DNA of 64,000 nucleotides from positions 186,001 through 250,000 of the forward strand of contig NZ_JAPDRJ010000002.1 in NCBI RefSeq assembly GCF_040706535.1, read 5' to 3'. The stretch's first letter is position 1. The number at the start of each line of letters is the position of its first letter. Below, piece after piece: positions 31,547 through 41,800 of the stretch. The DNA comes from Lentisalinibacter orientalis (GTDB taxonomy: Bacteria; Pseudomonadota; Gammaproteobacteria; Steroidobacterales; Woeseiaceae). Both the position numbers and the translations under genes were made by a program. The notes below the pieces were generated by a model, which saw nothing but the letters and a program-made list of their open reading frames with translations, did not search any database and was not told where the DNA came from.

Positions 31547-33778
31547 TCAGAACGAGTATTCGGCCTCGAAACCGATGATCCGGCCCTTGTTCAGCGGCGA
31601 GAACGTGGCGTTCGGCCCCGGCGTGATACCGAAGACCGCCCCCGCCAGCGGGCCGCCGGCGAAGATGTCGGGCAGCTGAGTGTCGCCGCCGATGGTCACC
31701 TCGTCCTTCAGGTTCTTGCCGTAGACGGAAAGCTTCAGGGCACGATCCATCAGGTACAGCGAGATGCTGGCATCCAGCATGTCGGCCTCCTTCAGCAGCC
31801 CCTCGTTGTTATCCGTATACGGGGCCTGGTCGCGGTGGTTGAAGCTCACCAGGGCGTTAACCGCCATGCCGTTGCCGATGTCGCGGTCGTAGATCAGGCT
31901 GGCACCGTAGGACCACGGCGCGAGGCGCGGGATGTCGAGCGCCTCGTCCTCCTCGTTTACCTCGCCGTCGCCGGAGATGTCGAAGCGCACCTCGTCGTAC
32001 TGGCCGTCGACGTACCCCGCGTTGACCGTGGCGGTGAGGCTGTCGGTCACGAACGCGCGAGCCTCGAAGTCGAAGCCCTGGATGGTCGCGTCCGCCGTGT
32101 TGTCGATGATCTGGATGACACCCGCCTCGTTACCCGGCAGGTTCACCTCGCGCTGCAGGTCCTCCAGCTTGTTGTAGAACACCGCGGCGTTCATGCGGAC
32201 ACGGCCATCGAACAGGTCCGTCTTCACACCGAGCTCGAAGGAGTCCTGGGTCTCCTGGTCGAAGGGCCCGGGCGAGGCGGTAGGCGACGTGTTACGCAGG
32301 TTGTAGCCGCCGCTGCGGAAGCCGCGCGTGTAGAAGCCGTAGACCTGGGTCACGTCGTTCGGCCGCCACTGGAAACCGATCTTCGGCGTGAAGGCGTCCC
32401 AGCTTTCGTCGTCCACCAGGTTGTAGAAGCTGCAGCCGTTCTCGATGGTGCAGGCCGGCGTGCCGCCCGGGGTCGGCAGGCCGAGGGTCGCGATCTGCAC
32501 GTCCTTGTCCTCCGAGCTGTAGCGGGCACCGAGATTGATGGTCCAGCGCTCGCTCAGCTGCCAGTCCACCTGGGTGAACACGCCCCAGGTCGACTGCTCC
32601 TGGATGCCGCCGCCCACGATCTGGTTGGTGCCGAAGATGAGGTTGCGCTCCTCCCGGTAATCCAGGTCCTGGGTCAGGTAGTACAGGCCGCTGGTGACGA
32701 AGAAGTTGCCGAAGGCACCCGAGTACCTGAGCTCGTTGGAGATCTGGTCCTGCTGGGTCAGCGCGCGGGAGTGGAACAGGAAGAACGGCGAGGCGTCGAT
32801 GTCGCCGGCCGACAGGCTCTCGTAGTCGCGCCAGGCCAGGATGTTGACGATCTCGCCGTCGCCGAAGGCCACGTCGAGGGTGGTCTCCAGGATGGCCTGG
32901 TCCCACTCGTTGTCGTAGGAACCCGGATAATCGATGGAGAAGTCGAAGCTGTCCCGGCTGAACAGGCCGCTGTTCTGGGATGCGGGGCCATCACCCTCGC
33001 TGCGACCGTTCTCGGTGCGCAGCAGGAACTCGAGCGCGTCCGTGGCACGCCACGTCAGCCCGGTGCGGATGAGCGTGGTATCCGCCTCGCCGAAGTCGCT
33101 GCCGTCGAAATCATTGGTATGCCAGCCGCCGTCCTTGTTGTGGTAGACGGCGATCTTGCCGAGCAGATTGCCCGACTCGCTAAGCGGACCCGTGAACACG
33201 CCGGACGTGACGACGTTGTTGCCCGTCTCCACCGCTCCCTTGACCTTGACCGAGAGTTCCTCGGTGGGCCGGCTGGTCTGCATCAGCACCGCTCCGCCGG
33301 TCACGTTGCGGCCGAAGAGGAGCCCCTGGGGCCCGCGCAGCACCTCGACGGCCTGCAGGTCGAAGGTATCGAACACGACGCCGCCATTGATGCCGTAGTA
33401 CATGCCGTCGACGAACACGCCGACGGTGGGATCGATGGACGGGATGGAGCTGTTGATGCCGAGGCCGCGGATGGAGAAGTTCGCCACGCCGCGGGTGGTG
33501 CCGATGTCCTCGAGCTGGACGTTGGGTATGCCGTAGCCGAGTGCCTTCAGATCGCGCAGATAGAGCGCGTCGATCTGTTCCTCACCGAGTGCCGTGACGG
33601 CCACGGGGACGTCCTGGACCTCCTGACCACCGGCACGTTTCGTCGCAGTGACGATGATCTCCTCGACGAAGGCTTCCTGTGCCCCCTGGGCCTGCGCGAG
33701 CGTAGCCGCGCCGGTCATACCGGCAAGTGCGAACGCTGCGGTCGCCCACCGGGCGATACCGGATATTCCGTGTTTCAC
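31547..33778 (-). CDS. TonB-dependent outer-membrane receptor
   Basis: A 743-residue receptor with signal peptide, plug domain and 22-strand barrel. The TonB box-like segment (EEIIVTATKR), plug motifs (VRGPQGLLFGRNVTGGAV, DVPVAVTALGEEQI) and C-terminal strand ending in Phe (FEAEYSF) are typical. The style is that of receptors for carbohydrates, steroids or other non-siderophore substrates. Asp600-Asp611 reads DISGDGEVNEED, a complete EF-hand-type calcium loop in an extracellular region. GTG at 33778 after AGGGGGAGAAATC is the start. The substrate is not known. Confidence 0.9.
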   Translation of the reverse strand: MKHGISGIARWATAAFALAGMTGAATLAQAQGAQEAFVEEIIVTATKRAGGQEVQDVPVAVTALGEEQIDALYLRDLKALGYGIPNVQLEDIGTTRGVANFSIRGLGINSSIPSIDPTVGVFVDGMYYGINGGVVFDTFDLQAVEVLRGPQGLLFGRNVTGGAVLMQTSRPTEELSVKVKGAVETGNNVVTSGVFTGPLSESGNLLGKIAVYHNKDGGWHTNDFDGSDFGEADTTLIRTGLTWRATDALEFLLRTENGRSEGDGPASQNSGLFSRDSFDFSIDYPGSYDNEWDQAILETTLDVAFGDGEIVNILAWRDYESLSAGDIDASPFFLFHSRALTQQDQISNELRYSGAFGNFFVTSGLYYLTQDLDYREERNLIFGTNQIVGGGIQEQSTWGVFTQVDWQLSERWTINLGARYSSEDKDVQIATLGLPTPGGTPACTIENGCSFYNLVDDESWDAFTPKIGFQWRPNDVTQVYGFYTRGFRSGGYNLRNTSPTASPGPFDQETQDSFELGVKTDLFDGRVRMNAAVFYNKLEDLQREVNLPGNEAGVIQIIDNTADATIQGFDFEARAFVTDSLTATVNAGYVDGQYDEVRFDISGDGEVNEEDEALDIPRLAPWSYGASLIYDRDIGNGMAVNALVSFNHRDQAPYTDNNEGLLKEADMLDASISLYLMDRALKLSVYGKNLKDEVTIGGDTQLPDIFAGGPLAGAVFGITPGPNATFSPLNKGRIIGFEAEYSF

Positions 33779-33873
33779 GATTTCTCCCCCTGTGATGTCT
33801 GCACGTGCCGAAGCCGGCGCGCGGTCTTGCGCAGCGCGGCAATCGGCCGTGGCCGGACGCCGGCTGCCAACCA

Positions 33874-33903
33874 AGCATAGCGACGGCCGCTCCACGCGGT
33901 CAA
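33874..33903 (-). promoter_or_regulatory. Candidate sigma-70 promoter of the TonB receptor gene
   Basis: TTGACC (33903-33898) and TATGCT (33879-33874) on the minus strand, 18 bases apart, match 5/6 and 4/6 of consensus. The start would be near 33867, giving a leader of about 90 nt. The rest of the 356-bp gap 33779-34134 holds no gene. On the plus strand a lone TACAAT (34016-34021) might be part of the promoter for the AlaX-type gene. Confidence 0.45.
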
Positions 33904-34134
33904 GATAATTGTCGGCTTGCCGCAACAATCCGATCCGCGTGGGCCCGGCGTGGAGGCGTTGTCCAATAAATCCCGGCTATCCAGGATCGCTGGCGAGGGG
34001 CAGTTTCCGTTGATGTACAATGGAAGCGGCACAGTCGCGGGCAGACCGCCACGGCACTCGCGGGCGCATGCCAATTCTGTTGCTTTGGGGCCACAGCCGG
34101 CAGGCACCGGCCCCGCCGCGGGAGCGGAGACCTC

Positions 34135-34842
34135 ATGACCGAAAGACTGTTCGAGCAGGACGCCAATCTTAAGGAGTGCACGGCGACCGTAGTTGCGGCG
34201 GACGAGGACGGAATCGTGCTCGACCGCACCGTGTTCTATCCCCTCGGCGGCGGCCAGCCCGGCGACCGGGGCAGGCTGGAGACGGCCGCGGGCGAGCGCA
34301 TCGGCATCGTCGATACCCGCAAGGGCGAGGCCGGTGCCATCCGCCACGTCCCGGCCGGGGACGCCCCACTCCCCGCGCCGGGCGAACAGGTGCGCGCCGT
34401 GATCGACTGGGAGCTGCGCTACCGCCACATGCGCATGCACACCTGCCTGCACCTGGTGGGCGCCGTGATCCCCCACGGCGTCACCGGCGGCAATATCAGC
34501 GCCGCGAAGAGCCGGCTCGACTTCGACATGGAGGAGACGCTGGACAAGGAGGCCGTGACGGCTGCGGTGAACGCCCTCATCGCCGGGGATCACGAAGTGC
34601 AGTCCCGCTGGATCACGGGCGAGGAGCTCCGCGACCAGCCGGAACTCGTGCGCACCATGTCGGTCTCACCGCCCATGGACGCCGGGCACATCCGGCTGCT
34701 CGAGATCCCGAACGTCGACCTGCAGCCCTGCGGGGGCACCCACGTGCGGCGGACGAGCGAGATCGGTCCCATCCGGGTCAGCAAGATCGAGAAGAAGGGC
34801 CGGCACAACCGGCGCGTGAACATCGTGTTCGCGGACGCCTGA
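34135..34842 (+). CDS. Alanyl-tRNA editing protein (AlaX type)
   Basis: A 235-residue free-standing editing domain that hydrolyses mischarged Ser- or Gly-tRNA(Ala). The zinc ligands of the AlaRS editing fold are present: HTCLH (102-106) and CGGTH (199-203). The protein also has the N-terminal YPLGGGQPGDRG segment of the AlaX-M/L group, so it is longer than the smallest AlaX proteins. It is followed 58 bases later by the M3 peptidase gene. The assignment rests on these motifs and the length. Confidence 0.9.
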   Translation: MTERLFEQDANLKECTATVVAADEDGIVLDRTVFYPLGGGQPGDRGRLETAAGERIGIVDTRKGEAGAIRHVPAGDAPLPAPGEQVRAVIDWELRYRHMRMHTCLHLVGAVIPHGVTGGNISAAKSRLDFDMEETLDKEAVTAAVNALIAGDHEVQSRWITGEELRDQPELVRTMSVSPPMDAGHIRLLEIPNVDLQPCGGTHVRRTSEIGPIRVSKIEKKGRHNRRVNIVFADA

Positions 34843-34900
34843 ACGACGCGACCCCGCCGCGTCGCGGCCTTCCATCATCCACGGACACCGAAGAGGCAAC

Positions 34901-37075
34901 ATGTACGCACGAGGTCTGCTCGCATTTACGACCCTGATGATCGCGGCCTGCGGCCAGGACTCCGGCACCGCCACCGGCGCCGGAACGGCGCCGCCCGCGG
35001 CAACCGACGAGCCTCCCGCCGTCGGCAACCCGCTGCTCGCCGACTGGGACGCGCCCCACGGGGTGCCGCCCTTCGACCGCATCCGCGCGGAGCACTACCT
35101 GCCGGCCCTGCGCGAGGGCATGCGCCGGGAGCGCGGGGAGATCGAGGCCATCATCGCCAACCCCGAGCCGCCGACCTTCGCGAACACCGTCGAGGCGCTG
35201 GAGCGCGCGGGATCGTCCCTGGAACGCACGGCGCGGGTCTTCTACGCCGTGAACTCGGCTCACTCGGACGAAGTGATCCGGCAGACGGCGAAGACCATCG
35301 CCCCGGAGCTCTCGGCCCACGACGACGACATCCTGCTGAACCCGGCCCTGTTCGAACGCATCGACGCGCTCTGGCAGGGTCGGGAAGACCTCGAGCTGGA
35401 TGCCGAGGCGCTGCGGCTGCTGGAGGAGACCCACAAGGAGTTCGTCCTGGCCGGCGCGGCACTGGACGACGAGGCCCGCGCGCGGCTCAGGGAGATCAAC
35501 AGCCGGCTCGCCGTGCTCGAGGAGGACTTCCAGCAGAACGTGCTGGAGGAGACCAACCGGTTCGAACTGCTGGTCACGGACCGGTCGGACCTCGGCGCGC
35601 TGCCGGCGAGCCTGGTCGCCTCCGCCGCGGCGGAGGCGGAGCGCCGCGGCCACGACTGCGAGGACTGCTGGGTCTTCACGCTGCAGCGGCCGAGCATCGA
35701 GCCGTTCCTGGAGTACTCGCCGAACCGGGAGCTCCGGAAGCAGATATTTACGGGCTACGCCCTGCGCGGCGACCGGGGCAACGAGGCTGACAACAATGCG
35801 ATCGTCACCGAGATGGTGGCGCTGCGCGCCGAGCGGGCCCGGCTGCTCGGCTTCGACAATCACGCCGCCTCGGTGCTGGTGGACCGGATGGCGCAGACGC
35901 CGGAGCGCGTCTACGAATTGCTGGACGAGGTCTGGGAGCCGGCGCTGGCCATGGCGAAGCGCGAACGGGATGCGCTGAGGGCGATGCTCCGTGCCGACGG
36001 CATCGACGGCGAGCTGGAGCCCTGGGACTGGCGCTACTACACGGAGAAACTGCGCAAGCAGCGCTACGACTTCGACGAGCAGGCGCTCAGACCCTGGTTC
36101 GAGTTCTCCGCCGTTCGCAGCGCGGCGTTCGAGCTGGCGGGCCGGCTGTTCGGCCTGACCTTCGAGGAGCGCCCGGACCTGCCGCGCTGGCACTCGGACC
36201 AGCAGGTGTTCGAGGTGTTCGACGCGGACGGCTCCCATCTCGCCATCCTCTACATGGACTGGTTCGCCCGGGAGAGCAAGCGCGGCGGCGCCTGGATGAA
36301 CGCGCTGCGTCAGCAGTCGGACATGGACGGATTCGTGACACCGGTGGTGACCAATAACTTCAACTTCCCGGCGCCGGCGCCCGGCCAGCCCGCCCTGCTC
36401 CGCTACTCCGAGGCGGAGACCCTGCTGCACGAGTTCGGCCATGCGCTGCACGGCATGCTCTCCGAGGTGCGCTATCCGTCACTGGCCGGAACGAGCACGG
36501 CGCGTGATTTCGTGGAGCTGCCCTCGCAGGTGATGGAGAACTGGCTCGGCGAACCGGAGATGCTGAAGACCTTCCGTCACTACGAGACCGGCGAGCCGTT
36601 GCCGGACGAGCTGATACGCAAGATCCAGACGACGGCGAAGTTCAACCAGGGCTTCCGCACCGTGGAGTACATGGCGGCGTCCTATCTCGACATGGCCTAC
36701 CACATGCTGGAGCCCGGCGCGGAGGTGGTGCCCGAGCAGTTCGAGCGCGCGGAGATGGAGCGTATCGGCCTGATCGACGACATCATCCCCCGCTACCGCA
36801 GCACCTATTTCCGGCACATCTTCTCCAGCAGCTATTCCGCCGGCTACTACAGCTATCTGTGGTCCGAGGTCATGGACGCCGACATCTTCCAGGCCTTCCG
36901 GGAACAGGGGCTGTTCGACCGGGAGACGGCTGCGGCCTTCCGCGAGGAGATCCTGTCGAAGGGCGGCACGAAGCCGGGTCTCGAGTTGTTCCGGGCCTTC
37001 CGCGGGCGCGATCCGGTCATCGAGCCGCTGCTGGAGCGGCGCGGGCTGCTGCCGGAAAGGCCGCTGGCGCCTTAG
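34901..37075 (+). CDS. dcp: M3 family metallopeptidase, peptidyl-dipeptidase Dcp-like lipoprotein
   Basis: A 724-residue zinc peptidase. HEFGH at 510-514 is the M3 zinc motif, followed by the downstream glutamate region (SLAGTSTARDFVELPSQ in two parts) and the FNQGFRTVEYMAA substrate region. The start is MYARGLLAFTTLMIAAC, a lipoprotein signal, so it acts in the periplasm, trimming dipeptides from the C-terminus of short peptides. Length and motif order match Dcp rather than oligopeptidase A. GAGGCAAC precedes the ATG. It is followed by a terminator shared with the convergent TPR gene. Confidence 0.9.
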   Translation: MYARGLLAFTTLMIAACGQDSGTATGAGTAPPAATDEPPAVGNPLLADWDAPHGVPPFDRIRAEHYLPALREGMRRERGEIEAIIANPEPPTFANTVEALERAGSSLERTARVFYAVNSAHSDEVIRQTAKTIAPELSAHDDDILLNPALFERIDALWQGREDLELDAEALRLLEETHKEFVLAGAALDDEARARLREINSRLAVLEEDFQQNVLEETNRFELLVTDRSDLGALPASLVASAAAEAERRGHDCEDCWVFTLQRPSIEPFLEYSPNRELRKQIFTGYALRGDRGNEADNNAIVTEMVALRAERARLLGFDNHAASVLVDRMAQTPERVYELLDEVWEPALAMAKRERDALRAMLRADGIDGELEPWDWRYYTEKLRKQRYDFDEQALRPWFEFSAVRSAAFELAGRLFGLTFEERPDLPRWHSDQQVFEVFDADGSHLAILYMDWFARESKRGGAWMNALRQQSDMDGFVTPVVTNNFNFPAPAPGQPALLRYSEAETLLHEFGHALHGMLSEVRYPSLAGTSTARDFVELPSQVMENWLGEPEMLKTFRHYETGEPLPDELIRKIQTTAKFNQGFRTVEYMAASYLDMAYHMLEPGAEVVPEQFERAEMERIGLIDDIIPRYRSTYFRHIFSSSYSAGYYSYLWSEVMDADIFQAFREQGLFDRETAAAFREEILSKGGTKPGLELFRAFRGRDPVIEPLLERRGLLPERPLAP

Positions 37076-37114
37076 AAAAAAAAGGAAAAAAGCCGGGCCA
37101 TTGCTGGCCCGGCT
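37076..37114 (-). terminator. Rho-independent terminator of the TPR gene (minus strand)
   Basis: AGCCGGGCCA (37091-37100) pairs with TGGCCCGGCT (37105-37114). On the minus strand the stem is followed by two T-tracts (37090-37076). It ends 1 base before the stop of the convergent M3 peptidase gene. On the plus strand there is no T-tract, so termination is mainly for the minus-strand gene. Confidence 0.8.
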
Positions 37115-37191
37115 GCGGCGCACCGCGAGAGGCGCGAATACGGTCCGGGGGAGGCTGGACCGCATCGTGTCCGGCGCAGGTGCCGCGAGTC

Positions 37192-37662
37192 TCAGCGGCC
37201 CTGGCTGCCTCGGGCGGCCACGGTCGCCTCGATGTTCATGGCGACTGCCTCCCGGCCCGGCGCCAGTTCCGCGGCTTTCTCGAACTGCTTGCGCGCGGCC
37301 TCCAGGTCGCCGGTCAGGTAATGCCAGGCACCCAGGTTGTTGTAGTCACTCCAAGTGGCGTAGCGGTTCTCGGCCGCGAGCCTGCAGGCCTCGCCCGCCA
37401 GCTCGTAGTCTTTCTGGCGCAGGTGGGCGTTGCAGAGGGTCGCGTAAGCCCGGTTGCGGGCGTACTCGCCCCGCAGCCGATCGATGCGCGGCGCGATGAG
37501 GCCCACCGCCCGTTCGGTGTTGCCGGCCGCCAGCGCCACCTCGGCGCGCTGTACGAATTCCGGCGTCGTCTGCAGGTCCAGACCTGCCGCCGCCGCGTCC
37601 GTGGCGCCGAGGGCGCCGGTCAGTGTCAATGCCAGTGCGGCCAGTTGTGTTGCGATGCTCAT
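37192..37662 (-). CDS. Small secreted TPR protein
   Basis: A 156-residue protein with a signal peptide (ALALTLTGALGATDAAAAG) and two to three TPR-like units (VQRAEVALAAGNTERAV, LCNAHLRQKDYELAGEAC, YNNLGAWHYLTGDLEAARKQF). TPR repeats mediate protein contacts; no enzymatic motif is visible. GAGGGAGATACCC precedes the ATG at 37662. It is divergent from a LysR-type gene 89 bases away, so it is a likely target of that regulator, and it has a strong terminator of its own. Confidence 0.75.
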   Translation of the reverse strand: MSIATQLAALALTLTGALGATDAAAAGLDLQTTPEFVQRAEVALAAGNTERAVGLIAPRIDRLRGEYARNRAYATLCNAHLRQKDYELAGEACRLAAENRYATWSDYNNLGAWHYLTGDLEAARKQFEKAAELAPGREAVAMNIEATVAARGSQGR

Positions 37663-37741
37663 GGGTATCTCCCTCTCGATGAACCGTGGGGATACGGTAT
37701 GGATTACGCATACGCATAGCAATAAAGAAAAAATATAATTA

Positions 37742-37759
37742 CTATTCATTTATGAATAG
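37742..37759. promoter_or_regulatory. 18-bp palindrome over the LysR-gene start codon
   Basis: CTATTCATTTATGAATAG has 8-bp perfect arms and contains the ATG at 37752-37754. It includes a T-N11-A LysR-type core (T37743 to A37755). It lies in an AT-rich 89-bp gap between the TPR and LysR genes, which also holds two tandem TACGCA units (about 37706-37717). It could be an autorepression site or hide the start codon in a hairpin. Confidence 0.5.
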
Positions 37760-38675
37760 CACGACCTCGCTGCGGGGCTGGGGCGACATCCGCCTCTTCC
37801 TCGCCATCGTGGAGCACGGCAGCCTGCTCGCCGCCTCCGAACACCTGTCCGTATCCCAACCCACGCTCGGCCGCCGCCTGGCCGCGATGGAGAAGCGCAT
37901 GGGCGTGCCTCTGTTCGTGCGCACCGGCCGGCGCATGCAGCTCACGGACACGGGCCGGTCCATCCTGGAGAACGCGCAGCGCATGGAACGGGAGATGCTC
38001 GCCATCGAGCGCGCCGTGGACGTGCAGTCGAAGGGACTCGCCGGCGAGGTGGTGATCACCGCCACGGAAGGCACGGGCACGGAATGGCTGCCGCCGGAGC
38101 TGACCGAATTCCGCCGGCGCTATCCGGATATCACGCTCAATATCCGCGTGGACAGCCGCACCATGGATCTGCTGCGCCGGGAGGCCGACATCGCGCTGCG
38201 CCTCGGCGAACCGAAAGAGCCCGAGCTGATCGGGCGGCGGCTCGTCACGGTGGGCTTCGGGCTGTATGCGGCGCCTTCCTATCTGGAGCACGCGCCGCCG
38301 CTCGAGTCGCTCGACGATCTCGCGCACCACGATCTGATCGGCCTCGAGCAGGCCGGCAGCCCGGCACACCTCGTCCCCGGCGACGAGCTCGCCCATCTGC
38401 CGACCGGCCGCTTCGTCTTCACCACCAACAGCGCGGCCGCGCAGATGTCCGCCGCCCGGGCCGGCTACGGCATCGCCGTGCTGTCACACCGCTGGGTCGC
38501 CATGCAGGGCGGGCTGGTGCCGTTGCTGGCCGGCACGAACCTGTTCGAGGCGCCGATGTGGCTGCTCACCCACGAGGAACTCCGTCACAGCGCCCGCATC
38601 CGCGCCGTCTCCGACTTCCTCACCGAGCGGGTGCTGGCGAACAAGGAACAGTTCGAGGGCGGCAAGGCCGCCTGA
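37752..38675 (+). CDS. LysR family transcriptional regulator
   Basis: A 307-residue regulator. The N-terminal helix-turn-helix reads GSLLAASEHLSVSQPTLGRRLAAME; the effector domain follows (VVITATEGTGTEWL, RLGEPKEPELIGRR, GYGIAVLSHRWV). It belongs to the general LysR group with a substrate-binding domain of periplasmic-binding-protein fold. The ATG at 37752 lies within an 18-bp palindrome; an upstream in-frame ATG at 37686 would add a non-conserved AT-rich tail. Its likely targets are itself and the divergent TPR gene. The ligand is unknown. Confidence 0.88.
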   Translation: MNSTTSLRGWGDIRLFLAIVEHGSLLAASEHLSVSQPTLGRRLAAMEKRMGVPLFVRTGRRMQLTDTGRSILENAQRMEREMLAIERAVDVQSKGLAGEVVITATEGTGTEWLPPELTEFRRRYPDITLNIRVDSRTMDLLRREADIALRLGEPKEPELIGRRLVTVGFGLYAAPSYLEHAPPLESLDDLAHHDLIGLEQAGSPAHLVPGDELAHLPTGRFVFTTNSAAAQMSAARAGYGIAVLSHRWVAMQGGLVPLLAGTNLFEAPMWLLTHEELRHSARIRAVSDFLTERVLANKEQFEGGKAA

Positions 38676-38689
38676 CACCACGTTCTTTC

Positions 38690-38863
38690 CTGGCCGCCCT
38701 GCTGGGGTCGTCCGGGCCGACTGGAGCCAGGACGGCGGGAAGGAGGCCCGGCCGAAGTGAAGGAGGACAGGACGTCCGACTGAGCGTCCCCAGTAGTCCA
38801 CCCCAGCCGATGGCGGGCCTACGCCAACAGAAAGCCCGGTCGGGCCTGAAGGCCCTCCTACAT
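38690..38863. repeat. Extragenic palindromic (REP-like) repeat region
   Basis: The gap between the LysR and BNR genes contains a GGGCCT-GA-AGGCCC palindrome (38842-38855) flanked on its right by CTCCTACA, i.e. TGTAGGAGGGCCTTCAGGCC on the other strand. This is the pattern of REP-type elements seen in many gammaproteobacteria. Before it (about 38715-38800) is a purine-rich stretch with AGGAGG, ACGGCGGGAAGGAGG and AAGGAGGACAGGACGTCC, also like dispersed intergenic repeats. No other copy is present in this window, so dispersal is not shown here. Confidence 0.5.
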
Positions 38864-38868
38864 TGGTG

Positions 38869-41800
38869 TCAGCGGAGCGGCACGCCGCGGCCCGGTGACC
38901 AGGGTACCCCGGCGCCGTCCAGGCGTTCCTTCAGACCCGCCAGTTCCACGTCGATCAACTGGTCCAGTGCCTGCTTCACCTCCGCGAACTCCGCCTCCGC
39001 GATCTCCAGACTCGTGCGCTGGGTGCCGGTCGGGCCGTAGGCATTCCTGGTATTACCGAAGCCGGCCACGTTCAGGCGGCGCGCGATGGAGACCGGTTGC
39101 GCATCACCCATCTCGGCGCGTTCGCCGTGACCGCTGAGACGCACGCCAAGGCGCCGGGCGCGTTCCTCGATGCCCTGGGCCGTGGCGTAGAGCGCCGGAT
39201 CCGCCGTGGAACGGGTCAGCACGTCCTTGATGGCGCCGGTCTCGGTGGTCAGCGCCTCCACGGCGGCCACGGCGGCACTGACCGCACGGCCCAGTTCGGC
39301 GACGCGGCGGTCGAAGCGCACACGCTCGCTCTGGGCCGGACCCTCGAGCACGGGCTCGCGGATGGAATTGACGCGGAAGCCCTGCGGTTCACCCAGGGTC
39401 TCGACGCGGCCGTTGACGCGCCGGGCCAGGGTCACCGAGTACTCGCCCGGCTCCGCCAGCACGCCGTGGCGGATCTCCCAGGGGGCAGGCTCCTCGTCGC
39501 TCTGCGGCTCCCAGCGGCTGAGATCCGGGTAGCGCAGGTCCCAGGCCACCCGGTGGAATCCCGCCTCGGCCGGCGCCTCGATATGACGCACGACTTCGCC
39601 CGCCGCGTCGCGTACCGTCAGCCACACGGCCGGCGGCTCCTCCAGTTCCTCGTCCAGCACCGCATCCCAGTCCGGGAACGGGATCGGCGCTCCCTCCAGC
39701 TTCAGTTCCTTCTCCCGCTCCTGACGTTGCTCCTCCCGGCTGCGGATCTTCTCCGGCAGGTAGTAGGTGAACACCGCGCCGAACGGAGGATTCGGCGCCA
39801 CGAAGAAGCTGGCGCCCTGGAAGGCCTGGCAGCCCGGGGTGCCGCAGCCGAGGGGGTCGCGGGGCACGTACCAGGCGGCGTCGCGCACGGGGAACAACAC
39901 CGTCTCTTCGGCGAGCGTCTCCCCGCTCAGCTCGCGCAGCGGTGAGTAGTCGTCGAGCACGAAGAAGCCGCGGCCGAAGCTGGCGGCCACCAGGTCGTTC
40001 TCCCGCCGCTGGATCTCGAGATCACGGAAGGAGATCGTGGGGATGCCGCCGTCCAGCTCGGTCCAGTTGCCGCCGCCGTCCACGGTGAAGAACAGCCCGA
40101 GCTCCGTGGCCGCGAACAGCAGGTCCGGGTCCACGTGATCCTGGATCACCCGCCAGACGATGTGACGGTCAGGCAGGCCGTCGGCGATGCTGCGCCAGCT
40201 GCGGCCCCGGTTGGTGCTCTTCAGGATATAGGGCTGGAAGTCGCCGGCCTTGTGATTGTCCACCGCCACGTAGACGGTGTCCGGGTCGTGCAGGTCGGCC
40301 TTGATGTCGTTCACGTAGAAGTAGTCGGGGACGCCGGGCAGCGAGTCGATCTCGCGCCAGGTCTCACCGCCGTCCTCGGTCACCTGGATGAGCCCGTCGT
40401 CGGTGCCCACGTAGATCAGTCCCTCGACCAGCGGCGACTCGTCCAGATTGGCGATGGTGCTGTACTTCGACATGGCGTACAGATCCCAGGGCGCATCGAA
40501 ACTCCAGCGCGTGCCCATCATCGGCTGGCGCAGCCGGTCGATGTCGCGGGTGAGGTCGCCGCTCAGGGCCTGCCACTCGTCGCCGCGGCTGTCGCTGCGC
40601 CAGAGCCGCTGGCTGCCGACATACAGCCGGGCCGGATCGTGGGGACTGATCAGGATGGGGGCATCCCAGTTGAAACGCTCCTCCGGCTCGCCGCGCGCGG
40701 GCTGGGGCTGGATGTAGACCGTCTCGCCCGTGCGCCGGTCGTAGCGGTTCAGGTTCCCCTGCTGCCACTGCACGTAGACGATGTCGGGGTTGGTGGGGTC
40801 GGCCTCCGGCTCGTGGCCGTCGCCGCCGAGCGCGACGAACCAGTCGGAGTTGGTAATGCCGTGGACGTTCGCGGTGCGCGCCGGGCCGCCCTGGGTGGAG
40901 TTGTCCTGGGTGCCGCCGTAGATGTTATAGAAGGGCTCGTCGTAGTCCACGGAGACCTTGTAGAACTGGGTGATCGGCAGGTTCGCCGCGTAACGCCAGT
41001 TCTCACCCAGGTCGAAGCTCTCGTAGATGCCCCCGTCCGTGCCCACGATGAGATAGTCGGGGTCGTCGGGCCGGAAGGCCATGGCATGATGATCGACGTG
41101 CTTGGCGTCGAAGCCCATCTTCGTGAAGTTCTCGCCGCCGTCGTGGGTGACGTGCAAGAACACGTCCATCTGGTAGACCCGGTCGAAGGCGTGGGGACTC
41201 GCGAACAGTTCCTGGTAGTAGTGAGGGCCGGTGCCGCTGGAGAGATAGTCGTTGCGCTTCTCCCAGGTCTCGCCGCCGTCCCCGGAACGCCAGAAGCCGC
41301 CCGTGCGGCGCGCGAGTTCGATGGTGGCGTAGACCACGTCCGGGTCCTGGGGCGAGATGGCCAGCCCGATCTTGCCCATGTCCTCCTCGGGCAGGCCCTC
41401 GGTGAGTTCCCGCCAGGTCTCGCCGCCGTCTTCGGACTTGTGGATGCCGCTGCCCGGGCCCCCGTTCATGAGCGCGGCCACGTTGCGATAGCGCTGCCAG
41501 GTGACCGCGTAGACCACATCCGGGTCGCGCGGGTCGAGATGCACCTCGTTCGCGCCCGTATACTCGTCGTCGCCCAGCAGCCGCTCCCAGGTCTCGCCGC
41601 CGTCGACGGACTTGTACAGGCCCCGCTGGCCGCCGGCCGACCACAGCGGCCCCTGGGCGGCCACCCAGATGACGTTCGAGTCCCGCGGGTCGATGCGGAT
41701 CATGCCGATGTGCTCGGAGCGCTCCAGACCCATGCGCTCCCAGGTCTCGCCGCCGTCCCGGCTGCGGTACAACCCGTCGCCGTAGCCCACGTGGCGTCCG

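Noticed and set aside
30551..33880. A plus-strand frame open for over 1,100 codons
   Set aside because: It is antisense to the TonB receptor and bicupin genes and shows no domain.
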